Assembly: GCF_023053635.1 (NCBI RefSeq)
Contig: NC_086180.1
Coordinates: forward strand, 89,443,447-89,507,446
DNA from: Elgaria multicarinata webbii
Lineage: Eukaryota > Chordata > Lepidosauria > Squamata > Anguidae
Direction of reading: 5' to 3'
Length of the DNA: 64,000 bases
Under the pieces are notes generated by a model. The model was not told the DNA's origin, did not search any database, and worked only from the letters and a program-made list of their open reading frames with translations. This document shows positions 12,001 through 25,300 of this stretch, piece by piece (the first letter of the stretch is position 1; every line of letters starts with the position of its first letter). The translations under genes were made by a program, and so were the position numbers.

Positions 12001-15000
12001 TATTTTGATTGAATATTTTATCCAAAATGTACATCTTTCAATCTCTTGGTAACCTTCTGCTAAACCACTATTAAATCCTTTCTACTTCAAACCTTCTTTA
12101 GGAATGAAATGCAATTTCTTCCCTCCCTCCGCATACCAGGACAAAAATATTCTCTCTCCTTCTTACCTAGATTGGAGGGATTTCCACACCATGACAACCC
12201 ATCTGCTATGTAACCTAGCAAAGTGTCCTCCAATGTGAGGAAATTATGATTAGCTTTTGTGTAACGATGTACAAGGTCGTTTGTCTTGCTCCAAAACAGT
12301 GACTGAAAGTAAAAGGTTAATACTGAATTAATTGCTCTGTTATTATTATAAACACATGAACAGAGAGCTTATTTTGCAATAATGGACTCCAGGCAGAGGG
12401 CAAGACGGTTCCCTTCGCCTGCATTGCATGTGCAGACCAACTAGACTGGAGGCTGACTCTTACCTCAACATAGACAGTAAGACAGTGTCCTCCTCTGCAC
12501 CGGAGGGCAGCAGGACAGCTGAGGGGATGCAGGGTAAGTCACACGACACACAAAGCTCTGCTTCCAGCACTTCACCCCTGCCTCCTCACCACGCCCCTGG
12601 CACCTGCTCACTGCCCAGAGCAATACCTGCTGGAGTGTGTGGGCTGGGCTGCCTGCTTCTCTGCCTGCTCTCCCTGTCAAGGGCCTTCCCAGCGACAGTC
12701 TCTGCGGTACGCTAAGAGAGGGCAACTAGGTGAGACTGACAGACAGCCCAGGCCAGCAACAAGGAAGCACTGCCACCACGGGGGCCAGCTCAGAAGGATG
12801 GGGGCAGAAGGGGGGCGCTACGTCCTGCTAGCAACTGCAGCCTGGCCATGTAATGGATTCCTTTTGCTCCCAAAATATGGATGGCGCAGAAGCATATTTC
12901 TCCCTCTGCCCCACCTCCTTTAAAGGAAGGTATTTATTTTGAGCACCTGTATATAATGGATGATTTAATTACATTTCTTGTGGGGTTTTTTTTTTGCAAT
13001 CCCTTGAACCCTCAGCCTCACCCTCCCTGCCCACTAGCATGCTCCCAGCTTCCAATCTCATGCATAAGAAGATCATAAGGAGAGCCATGCTGGATCAGAC
13101 AAGGAGTACATCTAGTCCAACATTATGTTCACACAGTGGCCAACCAGCCACAAGTAGGACATGAGTACAAAAGCACCCTCCCACCCATTTCCCCCAGCAA
13201 CTAGTGTTACAAACCATGTCTCCATGGTGGTTGGGAGGAACTGAAAAAAGAACTTTGATTGAAAGCTCCATCATACTGGGGGTTAACACGCTCCCTACCT
13301 TCACTTCTCCGCCCGTGTTTTCATTCCTCAGTTACTTCCTCTTTAGTACACAAGGAGCATGAGGCCCATTGAGTCTGCTGTTCTAATGTCACTGCTTCTC
13401 CCGCACACAGCAGGAGAGAGCAGCAATTCCGAGTTTAAAAAAGATAAGACTTAATGAGGGGTGTGTGTGTTTGTCGCGCAAGGAAGGCCAGAAGGGGCGA
13501 AAGGCACGCGGGTGGCTGACGACGTCATGTGAGGGACCTGAGGAAACTCCGTGAGTGCCCAGTAATGAGCATGCAATAAAACGCTCATCGGATGGAGCTT
13601 TATATCTTTTTAAAATCCCCTAAGGCCGTACCTCTGTATCCAGCCTCAGAAAAGTTTCACTAGACAATCCTATGACCCCCTGGGACCATACGGATTCAAT
13701 ACTAAATCTTGTATTCTCTGTATTGTCATGGGTAATCACAACACTTTTTATATTTTTGTAGTTGTCATTCTAGTTGCTACCGTATTTCTTCGATTCTAAG
13801 ACGCACTTTTCCCCCATATAAACATCTCTAAAAACGGAGTGCGTCTTAGAAACGCAGGTGTGATTATTATTGTTAGAATCAGAGCTTTTTTTCTGTTGGT
13901 GGTACTAAAATTAGCGTGCGTCTTGCAATCGATGGCATCTTACAATCGAAGAAATACGGTATATTCTCCATTTCAGAATTCAATAGAAGTGCTAAACTTT
14001 ATTCATGTGGTTGAGTTATAGCACTGAAAAAGTGTTGGCACAGTATTGTTATTAAAAATAACAACAGCTTTTGGCATCAGCCAGAACTCAGACGTTACAA
14101 TGATCACTAACCATATGTCTACTGGCAACAAAAAGGATGGTGCGGTTGCAGAACAAAACGCACATTAAGTTGACCTTGAGAAACAGATTCCGTTCATTTT
14201 GCAGTTCACGGAACAGTCCATTTTTTGTACTCTTTATTCTATACTAGCATTCAGCAGCAATGAATCGTGTTGTTATTTATAATACATCGTTACCATGATA
14301 GTCAAAGCACTATCAAAACAATTTAACGATGCAATCCAATGCAGCCTTAGAGCTAAATAAGTCCTGCAACTCCCAGCATTTCCCAAACAACTATACTATC
14401 TAACTCCCTGTCTAAACATGCATACGATTGCAGCATAAAAGACGTATAAAAACTAGTATACAAAATTTAAAATTCTAAAACACAAAACATACACACATAA
14501 AGCATTAAAAATCGTTAAAAAAACCTAAACATGTGCCGCCATATGCCTAAGCGAAGAGGAAAGTCTTAACCTGGCGCCGGAAAGATAGCAGCGTTGGCGC
14601 CAGGCGAGCCTCGTCAGAGAGATCGTTCCATAGTCTGGGGGCCACCACCGAAAAGGCCCTGTCCCTCGTTGCCACACTCCGAGCCAATAATCATGTTGAT
14701 GCTGTTATGTTCACGTAGAAATTTACAGCGCAATCCTATGCATGCCTAATCAGAAGGAATCCCCAATGGGGCTGTTCAGAAGACACCTTAAACCCTGCTG
14801 GTTACGGCTTTTGGTTAGGCAGGAAGGTTTAAGGTGCCTTGTGCAATGCGTTTTGCTAAAGCCTGCTCACCCACTAACCACAATCAGACCATCTGCCGCA
14901 GATTTAGCAGCTCTAACCATGGCTTAAAGTGTTGTGTGTGATAGCGCAGTTTGTGGTTAGTGCTAACCCTTAGAGAACCACATTTTCGCTAACCGCAGAG

Positions 15001-16524
15001 CCTGAAGTGTCGTCTGAACAGGCCCATTGAGTTCATAAAATGTCAATTTTATGAATTTTTGATAAAATCAGTCTTTGCCACCAGTTTTAGTACAAATATG
15101 AATGCCATGCATACATGAGGGCAGAGGAGAGGCCTATATGAGCTGTGGTGGAGCTTTTTCAGGAAATAGGTAAACTTCTGTTCTGAGAAGGGGGCAAATA
15201 AATAAATAAATAAATAAATGGTAAAAGTGAGAGATCCACACAAAATGGCAGGCACTTCTGCAAGAAAGAGGGAAAGGGCGTAGTTTTGCTGGATTTTGAT
15301 CTTTTCCACTTCTATGCAAGCCTCTAAAAAAATGCAAAATTAATTGAGCGTGTTCAGAGGAGGGCAACCAGGATGATCAGGGGTCTGGAAACAAAGCCCA
15401 ATGAAGAGACACTGAAAGAACTGGGCATGTTTAGCCTGGAGAAGAGAAGATTGAGGGGAGACATGATAGCACTCTTCAAATACTTAAAAGGTTGTCACAC
15501 AGAGGAGGGCCAGGATCTCTTCTCGATCCTCCCAGAGTGCAGGACACGGAATAACGGGCTCAAGTTACAGGAAGCCAGATTCCAGCTGGACATCAGGAAA
15601 GACTTCCTGACTGTTAGAGCAGTGTGACAATGGAATCAGTTACCTAGGGAGGTTGTGGGCTCTCCCACACTAGAGGCCTTCAAGAGGCAGCTGGACAACC
15701 ATCTGTCAGGGATGCTTTAGGGTAGATTCCTGCATTGAGCAGGGGGTTGGACTCGATGGCCTTGTAGGCCCCTTCCATCTCTGCTATTCTATGATTCTAT
15801 GATTCTATGATCTGGCTCCTCCCTACCTTTCCTCCCTCATTTCACTCCATCGCCCCGCTCGTGCCCTCCGCTCCAATAACACCATGTCTCTTACCTGCCC
15901 AAGAGTTTCCACATCTCTCGCTCGTCTTCGCTCATTCTCGCTCGCTGCCCCCTTTGCCTGGAATTCTCTTCCAGTGCATTTGCAGACCACAACGTCAATT
16001 TCTGTGTTTAAATCTCACTTGAAAACATTTCTTTTCTCGAAAGCTGGACATCAGGAAAAACTTCCTGACTGTTAGAGCAGTACGACAATGGAATCAGTTA
16101 CCTAGGGAGGTTGTGGGCTCTCCCACACTAGAGGCCTTCAAGAGGCAGCTGAACAACCATCTGTCAGGGATGCTTTAGGGTGGATTCCTGCATAAATCTC
16201 TACTTCCCTTGCTCGGCTTCGTCCATTTTCTTCGGCTGCCCCTTACGCCTGGAATGCTCTTCCAGAACAGTTGAGAACTACAAGTTCAATTGCAGCTTTT
16301 AAAGCTCAGCTAAAAACTTTTCTTTTTCCTAAAGCTTTTAAAACTTGATTTTGTTCTGACTTTATACTGCTAGTTTTACCCTACCCTGTGCCTGTTTGGT
16401 GCATTCTCTTCCCCTCCTTATTGTTTTATTATGATTTTATTAGAATGTAAGCCTATGCGGCAGGGTCTTGCTATTTACTGTTTTACTCTATACAGCACCA
16501 TGTACATTGATGGTGCTATATAAA

Positions 16525-16574
<50 letters not shown>

Positions 16575-17105
16575 GCAGGGGGTTGGACTCGATGGCCTTG
16601 AAGGCCCCTTCCAACTCTGCTATTCTATGATTCTATGAGACACGATTACTCAATGGGTGGCAGGGAGCTGTGCTCATAGGTACTCATAGGTACTTGACGT
16701 CCTCACAGAGCCACGTTCTACTGAAAAGCCCTTTATGAAGAAGCCAAAGCAAATATGAAAATATGGCCACTCACAAGCCTTTCCCAGGGAATCAACAGGC
16801 ACAAAAGGATAGCGTTGTTACCTTGTTACATGGAATAGAATAACTGGACAAATCCATCAGAGGCTGATAATCTTCCTCTGTCATACTGCATGGGTCCTTA
16901 TGCATAAATGCATTTTGGAACATTCCCCAAATTTTGAGGCAGTCTGTATCCCTGCAGAAAGATAGAAACACAGGAGACACTGTTAATATCTAAATTGTGT
17001 GGAATAGCACTGGGACGCTACAAAAACATTTGTGTTTAGGCATGGTGCACATTTAAAAATCTATTCTTCTCTCTCCTGGGCCCAATCTATATCTTTGATT
17101 TAATG

Positions 17106-17140
<35 letters not shown>

Positions 17141-20100
17141 TGCACTGTTGCCAATCTGCAGGAACCCCACAGCTTCCCTCTGGAAGAGGGCAACGAGGAT
17201 GATCAGAGGTCTAGAAACAAAGCCCTATGAAGAGAGACTGAAAGAACTGGGCATGTTTAGCCTGGAGAAGAGAAGATTGAGGGGAGACATGATAGCACTC
17301 TTCAAATACTTAAAAGGTTGTCACACAGAGGAGGGCCAGGATCTCTTCTCGATTCTCCCAGAGTGCAGGACACGGAATAACGGGCTCAAGTTAAAGGAAG
17401 CCAGATTCCGGCTGGACATCAGGAAAAACTTCCTGACTGTTAGAGCAGTGCGACAGTGGAATCAGCTACCTAGGGAGGTTGTGGGCTCTCCCACACTAGA
17501 GGCATTCAAGACGCAGCTGGACATTCAAGAGGCAGCTGTCAGGGATGCTTTAGGGTGGATTCCTGCATTGAGCAGGGGGTTGGACTCGATGGCCTTGTAG
17601 GCCCCTTCCAACTCTGCTATTCTATGATTCTATGATTCTATGGAAAAGGCACGTTTTTGGAAAGACATTTTAGTGCGTTGTTTCCCTTAAACATAGAGCC
17701 TCATGTGGCGCAGAGTGGTAAGCGGCAGTTACTGCAACCGAAACCCTCCCCACGGCCTGAGTTCGATCCCAGCGGAAGCTGGTTCTCAGGCAGCCGGCTC
17801 AGGTTGACTCAGCCTTCCATCCTTCCGAGGTCGGTAAAATGAGTACCCAGCTAGCTGGGGGAAAGGTAACTGCGACTGGGGAAGGCAATGGCAAACCACC
17901 CCGCTACAGAGTCTGCCAAGAAAATGTCAACACACGTTTATTGATAGAAAGGAATTCACATTGCAATGGAGAGAAGACATACCTCTACCAAGGAATATTC
18001 TTCTCTGAGGATTGCTGGGTGTGCCAGCTGCTTTTATTAGCCAGTTCGGCAGAAGCAAGTAGAGCAGGAGCAAAAAGCTTTGTTAACCAAAATGGAAATT
18101 CTAGCTGACCACAACTTTCTTGCAGCAAACCTGTTACCAAGGCAACTAGAGAAAAAAGGGGAAGTCTAGCTTTACTGCATATGTGGGTGGGAGGTCTTAT
18201 GAGTCACAGGCGGTTTCTAAAAGCTGCTGCGTGTGTGGCTTTGTGAAACACAGACCATTTCTTAAGGGCTGCTGCTCAGCTATTTAGCAATGCCCAATGT
18301 CTGACTTTTCTATCTGGATTAATCAAATTCATCAAACATGGCTGCTCTTACGTCAAGTTGTGCCTATGGCTGCCATTACAATGGCCAGTACAGTAAGGGA
18401 GCACAGGCGGGATGGGAAGGAAACCCCTCTCATTGGCAGAGCACCATCTCTGTGGTTTACGTCAACTGGCGGGATTCCGCTCACCCAACCTCAAAGTAAG
18501 ATGGTTTAAAGTACTCTGTGACTTATGAAGGCAGGTTTTTAGGTGGCATACGCTCCCCTTTGTTGCTTCACTGACGGACCAAAGCCAATTTCATGATAAT
18601 CTGGATAAAGGTTGAAAATGCTTCTGCCTGCGTTTCCTTGTAGGCTGGGTCCTGAGCAGCTCGGGAGATGTTGTACTGCTATTTAAGATTACTTGCAGCA
18701 GAACTACTAGAACTTTACTTTATGGGCATAACGGTGAGAAAACAGCACCTGTATGTCACGTTCTTCTCCTTACAGGCTGCCTGCTTCTACAGCAGCCGGT
18801 CCACTGCCTAACCAGGCAGAGCAGCCCTTCTCCATGCCTCAGCTGAGGTGGAAACGCAATCGATTGAAACAAGAGGAAGGGCCTTCTCAGTGATCACACC
18901 CAGACTGTGGGATAAGTTGTTCTATGAGATTTGCTTGGACCACTTCTTCGCTATCTTCCACCATTCGAAAAAGCCTTTTCTGTTGTGGCAGGCTTTTGGG
19001 TCGATTATATATGCTGTGGTGAACTTTAAAAAAATATATCTGTTGAGCCTTGTGAATTTGATTTTGTTTTAACTGTTGTTTTATTATGGGATTGTGTTGT
19101 TTTCATTGGGCAGTATCCGATGGGGTGCTCACGCCCCTGCCAATGCCTTCCCAACCTGCTGATTGTGCTGCACGAGTGGGACCCACTCTTTGCAGAACAG
19201 AGATTTAACTGGAACCTCTCAATTGTTCATTTCTGGACCAGGTCAGGTCAGCGGAGATCCCTTATGTGAGCCCCACCGACCTGCCCTGTTCCAGACATGA
19301 GTGTTCCTCCTCATTTCTGGTTGCCCCTGGAAGGCCTAAATCTCCATTCCCCAAGCAGTGGAAACTGCATGCAGAAGGGAATCAGTGGGGCTGTAAGTGC
19401 CCATACGATATTGCCCTCAGTTGTAAGTTGCCTCTGCATGCCAGCCGCTGGGGAAGATGAGCAGGAAGGCGCTATTGTGCGTGTATGTCCTGCTTGCGGG
19501 GCGTCCCACAGGACCATCTTGTTTCCCACTCTGGGAACAGAATGCTTGATAGATTAGATAGGCCTCTGGTACAGCAGAGCTCTTCTTATATGCATAGAAG
19601 GGCAAGATAGACATTTTTGAATGAATAGAAACAAAACACCCGGAATACTTTTAGAATTAGAGACTGAATTCTTTCTCTATATGAAACATAATTTAAGGTG
19701 AAATACTGCCACCAAGTGGGAGAAAAAGGAAGGGGCAGAAAGAGCATTTGTGGAAAACAGTTAAAACTGAATTTCTGGGAATAACATTAAAAGAAAGAGT
19801 TGGATATGTTTACAGAATATTCATTTGTACAAAACACAAGGTGTGTAAATGTTTGGGGAATACATGAACATGCAATGTGTTGTCTGCGGTCACCAAAGAA
19901 CCCACAGATACCTCTTCACCCCCTGGCAGGGCATAGACTTCTCCATTTCCTGGGGTGGAGGGGTGGGGTAAACCTAGGAAAAGGCGCTAGGCTTATTTGT
20001 TCACATTTGTGTATATATTTCTATTTCTGGAAACCATCCTTCATCAATGGATCCTGGGGTGTTTAAAGTCACATAGTAAAATAACCAGTACTCAAAAAAA

Positions 20101-22328
20101 TATTAAATTTTAATTATAATATTATGATACACACTACCCCACTAACCATAGTCCTATACAATACACCACCCAGGTTGAAGCCCATGATAAAGCCCAACAA
20201 AATCTTTTTAGGAATTAAAACAAATTTATTATAGCTAAGCAGAGGGAGCACTAAAAAGTAGATAACTTAATAAAGCACCAAGGAAGGATGGTATAAAAGG
20301 CGGAACGGAACAGGCCAGAGCAACTGTATTAAAAAAAAATATGGCAAAAACAGTGGCATGTGTTAGAAACACTTGAGAGCAATATTTTAGGAGTAAAATC
20401 CTTGCAATATTATATCACTATTAACTCCATAACTCCCAGAATAACATCCGGAACAGAATGGATGGCCCGGAACAGCCACTTCCAAATGGCTGAAATCAAC
20501 CAAACTCACCAGTCACGCGCAACTTCATGGCAGGGATGCAATAAGCATCAAAACTTCCATGAAAATCACATTCCGATACCCATTCAGGGCCATGGGCAGG
20601 ATCTACACTACTGCTTTAAAGTGCTTTAAAGCACTTTATAACAGTTTTGACAACTGTTGGGGCCCAGGACACACTCCATATACTGTTTTCAAAAGTGTTA
20701 TAAAGCACTTTAAAGCAGTAGTGTAGATCCGTCCATAGTCCATTTTGCGCAAAACAGGCCGGAACAGCAGCTTCCAATTGAGCGAACTCAACCAAACTCA
20801 CCAGTCACACATTAATAGGTGGGACAGATATAATAAGCACCAAAAATTTCCATTGAAATCACGTTCCGATACCCATTCCGAGCCATAGTCCATATTGCGT
20901 AAAACAGGCCAGAACGGCAGCTTCCAATTGAGCCAATTCAACTAAACTCACCAGTCACACCTGACTAGGTGGGAAAGATATAATAAGCTACAAAACTTCC
21001 ACCAAAGCAGAAGCCACTTCGGAGGCAGCGTGCTCTCTCGCTCCGGCATGGCTACAGCCAACTATGGTTCGTTTAACCCTTGGTTAGGCTCATGTGCAGC
21101 TTTTACAAGAACAGATATCGAATAGCTGTTGCTATTGGTTTCATTTCTCCACTCATGCTTCTAGAACTGCTTCTTTCTGCATACCTACTCATAGAATATT
21201 TGTTCCAACTATCAAACAGGATTTCCCAACAGTAAATAAAGTCAATAAGATACAGATCTCATTACTTTGGGGCTTCAATGCAATCTAAAACATTCTAAAC
21301 TGGATGGAGGAGAGGGAGTACTTCTTCCCTTTTGGAGACACATATCCACAATTTAAGAGAGGTAGAAAGTCTGCTTAGCACAGGTAAGGTATAATTTTGC
21401 ACTTTGTAGACAGAAAATAAGTGGCAATTATAGATCAGCTGTCCCCAATCAGATATCCTCCAGGTAGATTGGTATGTTGGACTGCAACTGCCCTCAATCC
21501 CAGCCAGCTTGGCCACTGCTATAGACATCATTTCCAAGGATTTGAACAAATGCCTTTAAACAAATGCCCTAGGAGTTTGAATGCCAGTTGAATTTTTTAG
21601 AAAGGAGCATTCTTTCAGGCTTCTTTACTTGTCTCTAAAAGCTCTAGCCAATTTCAGAGGTTTTGAAAAGGGGGCTTTTCAAAGCCTCTTTGTAAGCTCT
21701 GTTTTCCTTTAGTTTATTACTCAGTGCAAAGTCTCAGACACAAATAAAGAAGAATTAACTAATTCACACTCAGGATGCTTCCAATGCAGTCCAAATACAA
21801 ACAGCTGACAAATTCACATGCTCATACAAATTTTACACAACCTACTTTTTTGTTTAATGTGCTTCAGTCAAAATACAGGAAAGGGGTCGCCCCAATTTCA
21901 GATGTTTAACTCCTTTTCAGAAGCTGAAACCAGAATACTTAGGGGCAAACTTGATGTTACACAGAAACCTAAAATGGGACTCTGATCTCAAAGCTGTCCT
22001 ACCTTTTGAGACTTCTACATTCAAGCTCTGTCCTTTAATCCTGGGTGGGAAGAAGGTAGATTGATAGATGATCTGCAGTAGTTGAGAATATGTTTCTGAC
22101 ATACAATTGTCTAAGAACAGTAACAACTAAAGGCAACCAACCCCCACCAGTCTTAATTTAGGCTTCTGAAGTCAAGAAAGCTTGGATGAAAAGCAGACGT
22201 GGATTTTTCCCCTGGGTTGTACATGAACTCAGAGGCATCCTGCCCTTAATTTCTAGCATTTGTCTGCCTCCCTGAGTCACTATTTTGCACCTGGCTCTGG
22301 TTGGTGGACTTCCTAGGGTTCTAGTAAA

Positions 22329-22369
<41 letters not shown>

Positions 22370-25300
22370 ATAATAATAATAATATAGATTCCACAAGTTT
22401 ACAGCCTGCCTACTCATACTTTAATTTAAGGGTAAAATTGGCTATAGCTAAGAATGCTACTGGCCCAACTGGAGTGTTGTATCATGATGGTACTGTTTTG
22501 AAGTTACTGCTGGCGATACTGTTTGAATTTTGTCTTTATTTTGTTTATTTATTTATTTACAATATTTATATACCTCTCCATATCTAAAATACATTCTGGA
22601 GTGGTTAAAGATTAAAAGAGCAAAGTAAAATTCAATTTTTAAAAAATGTTAATAGTAACCCTTGGAGCCCGAATAATCTTGGGAGTGCAAGCTGTCTAAA
22701 ACTAGGAATATTAATTGTTTTTAGTAGCACTTTTTAAAATCCAGTGTTAAAGGGTTTGTTTTGTTTTACTTCCATACAGCTTGCCAAATACAAAGGAGCA
22801 GTCAGTGGGCACTGTGACTTCCCAAGCTCTTTATAGGAAGACATCTGAATAAGATGGGTCTCCAGTTACATGCACATAACTGAGAAGTTCTCTTTGCTGG
22901 GTTGCTCAGCTCAAAGGTGACATATGAGGTCAAGGTTCCTAAACATCAAGCCTGAGTAGATCTGAGATCACCCCTGGCATTTCCAGGTAGGGCTGGAAAT
23001 ATTCCTGCCTGAAACCCAGGAGACTTGCTGCCAGTCAGTGTCAACAATACTGGGCTAGATGGACTATGGTCTGACTCAGTATAAGGCAGCTTCCTATGTT
23101 TTAGACCAGCGGTCCTGCCCCCTTGGGGGCAGTGGGATTGCATAGGGGGGTGCTAAGAGGCAAGGGGGCGGCAGGGGGGCACTAAGAGGCGGAGAGGCAG
23201 CAGGAGGGTGCTCGAGGTGGTCTTTTCTGTACCAGGAGTTTTGGTTACAGAAGGAAATTTCTGATGGCTATCCTGCACTATGGAGAGTGGTTCAGAAGCT
23301 CCTGGTTGCATTTCCAACATCATATTTGGTGTAATGTGGTTTTTGTGTGGTCTGCCTACTTCTCTCCAAGCAAAGAAATCGACTCCAGATTACAAAACGT
23401 GGTGATTTAAGACTCATGTTAAGTGACTTTAAACCAGACATTGGGAAACTGGTACGGCCGGGGAAGGCAACGGCAAACCACCCCGCTATAAGGCCTGCCA
23501 AGAAAACGTCAGCGAAAGCTGGCGTCCCTCCAAGAGTCAGTAATGACTCAGTGCTTGCACGAGAGGTTCCTTTCCTCTTCCGAGGTACTCTACCCTAGTT
23601 ACTAAATGTGATATCTAATATTCTTGCTAAATGACTATCAGAGTTTGAAAAGATGCTATCACTGGATTAAGTTCACCAATTATGTTTAATTGAATAAACT
23701 AAAAAAAATGTAATTGGATTTTGAATAAATATTCAATTAATTGTTACTGTTTTGAATTTTATTGTTATTATCTTCCTTAGTGGGTCATTGAAAACTGCTA
23801 TTCTGAATAATGATTTTTATAGGGTAGGGTAGGGGGCACTGGGAATGAGTTTGTGGAACCAAGGGGACGGTTACCTGAAAAAGTTTGGGAACCACTGTTT
23901 TAGACCATACTTGTAAGTTTGAAATTTTTAATGGAATATACTCGCCCTGTGTCTTACCACTGAATTTCTCCTAAATTAAAATGTATATCTGAGCTGAATG
24001 GAACTTAAACTACCGATTTTCTAGATGAAGCAAATGTTTATGATCCATAGTTCAGTTCTAACCACTCTTTGTGATTTTTTTTAAAAATGTTTTGCTGTAT
24101 ATGTAGTAGGCAAACAAGGAAATAGGGTGAAATAGGTGTGCTTACCACAACCCCTCGGGTACGTGACATTTCGCTTGGTGTGCAATGGAGATTTTACAGT
24201 TTCCTGTTAAAAATGGAGGTGGTTATGCTAACACCCCCATCTCTGATCTTTTCACATCCAAAACAGGTTCCTTAGACAGGGCCAAACAGTGACCACGTGA
24301 TTTTTAATTGAAAAATGAATGATTGAAGAAAATAGGCTGCAGTAGAACAGTGCCATCTAGTGGTGGAATAAAAACCTATCGTAAATAGCAGGATTTAATC
24401 TATGTAAAAATAAGGGGTTCATCAGATGAGCGTTTTATTTAGGGCTGTGCACCGCTTCGGATCCGAATCCCAAATCTGAAGTGGATTGGGGTGATTTGAA
24501 CCTCTCTAAAACAGATCCAAGGCAGATCAGGGGAGCCCCGAACTAATCCAAAGTGGATCGGTCCGAATCAATTCAGATCGATACGGACATTTTTTCAAGG
24601 ACTACAGATGGGAATTTACAAAAATGCATTCATCTCCATAATTTTTAAAGGTAAAGACATGAAATTTGGCACCATAATAGCACTTAAGTAGGGCTTTAGG
24701 TGTGCCAAGTTTGAAGTACATTAGTTCTATCCCTGATTTTTAGGATTGTTTTTCAAGTTTGAGGTTTTAAAATTATTTTTTAAAAAAACACTGTCATTTT
24801 TAAAGGCAAAGACAAGTAATTTAGCAACATGATAGCACCTATATAGGGCTTTAGGCATGCCAAGTTTGAACCACATCGGGTCATCCCATGATTTTTAGGA
24901 ATTTTTAAAAAGATTTTCCCCATAATAATTTACTCTTCCCATATTGCTCCCAGCCAGGTGTGTATTGCAGTCAGCTTCTTACCTGAATGGGAAGGAAGGG
25001 ATGAGTTAACTTCAAAAGACTTAAGTAGGGGAGATTTGCACTTACGGATGGGTCTGCATCCTTTAGACAACAATGCCCGCCTCCTGTCGTAAAATTGATG
25101 CCTTTTAATCCAACTTTTTTTTTTATAAACGGAATGTGCTGCGATCTCCTGTTGTGTGCAGGAAAAGCAGCGTGATATAAACGGCTGCCGGGGTGGAGAA
25201 GTGATGGTAAGGAAACGTGATTTTTCCTCGTGTGATGACTCTTTAAAACCGGTTTGCTGGGGGAAACTGTGGGAGATGCCCTGTTTGTTTATGACAGCAT

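Noticed and set aside
17696-17780. tRNA gene
   Set aside because: A- and B-box-like sequences are present, but they head a SINE body repeated elsewhere and no complete cloverleaf is evident.
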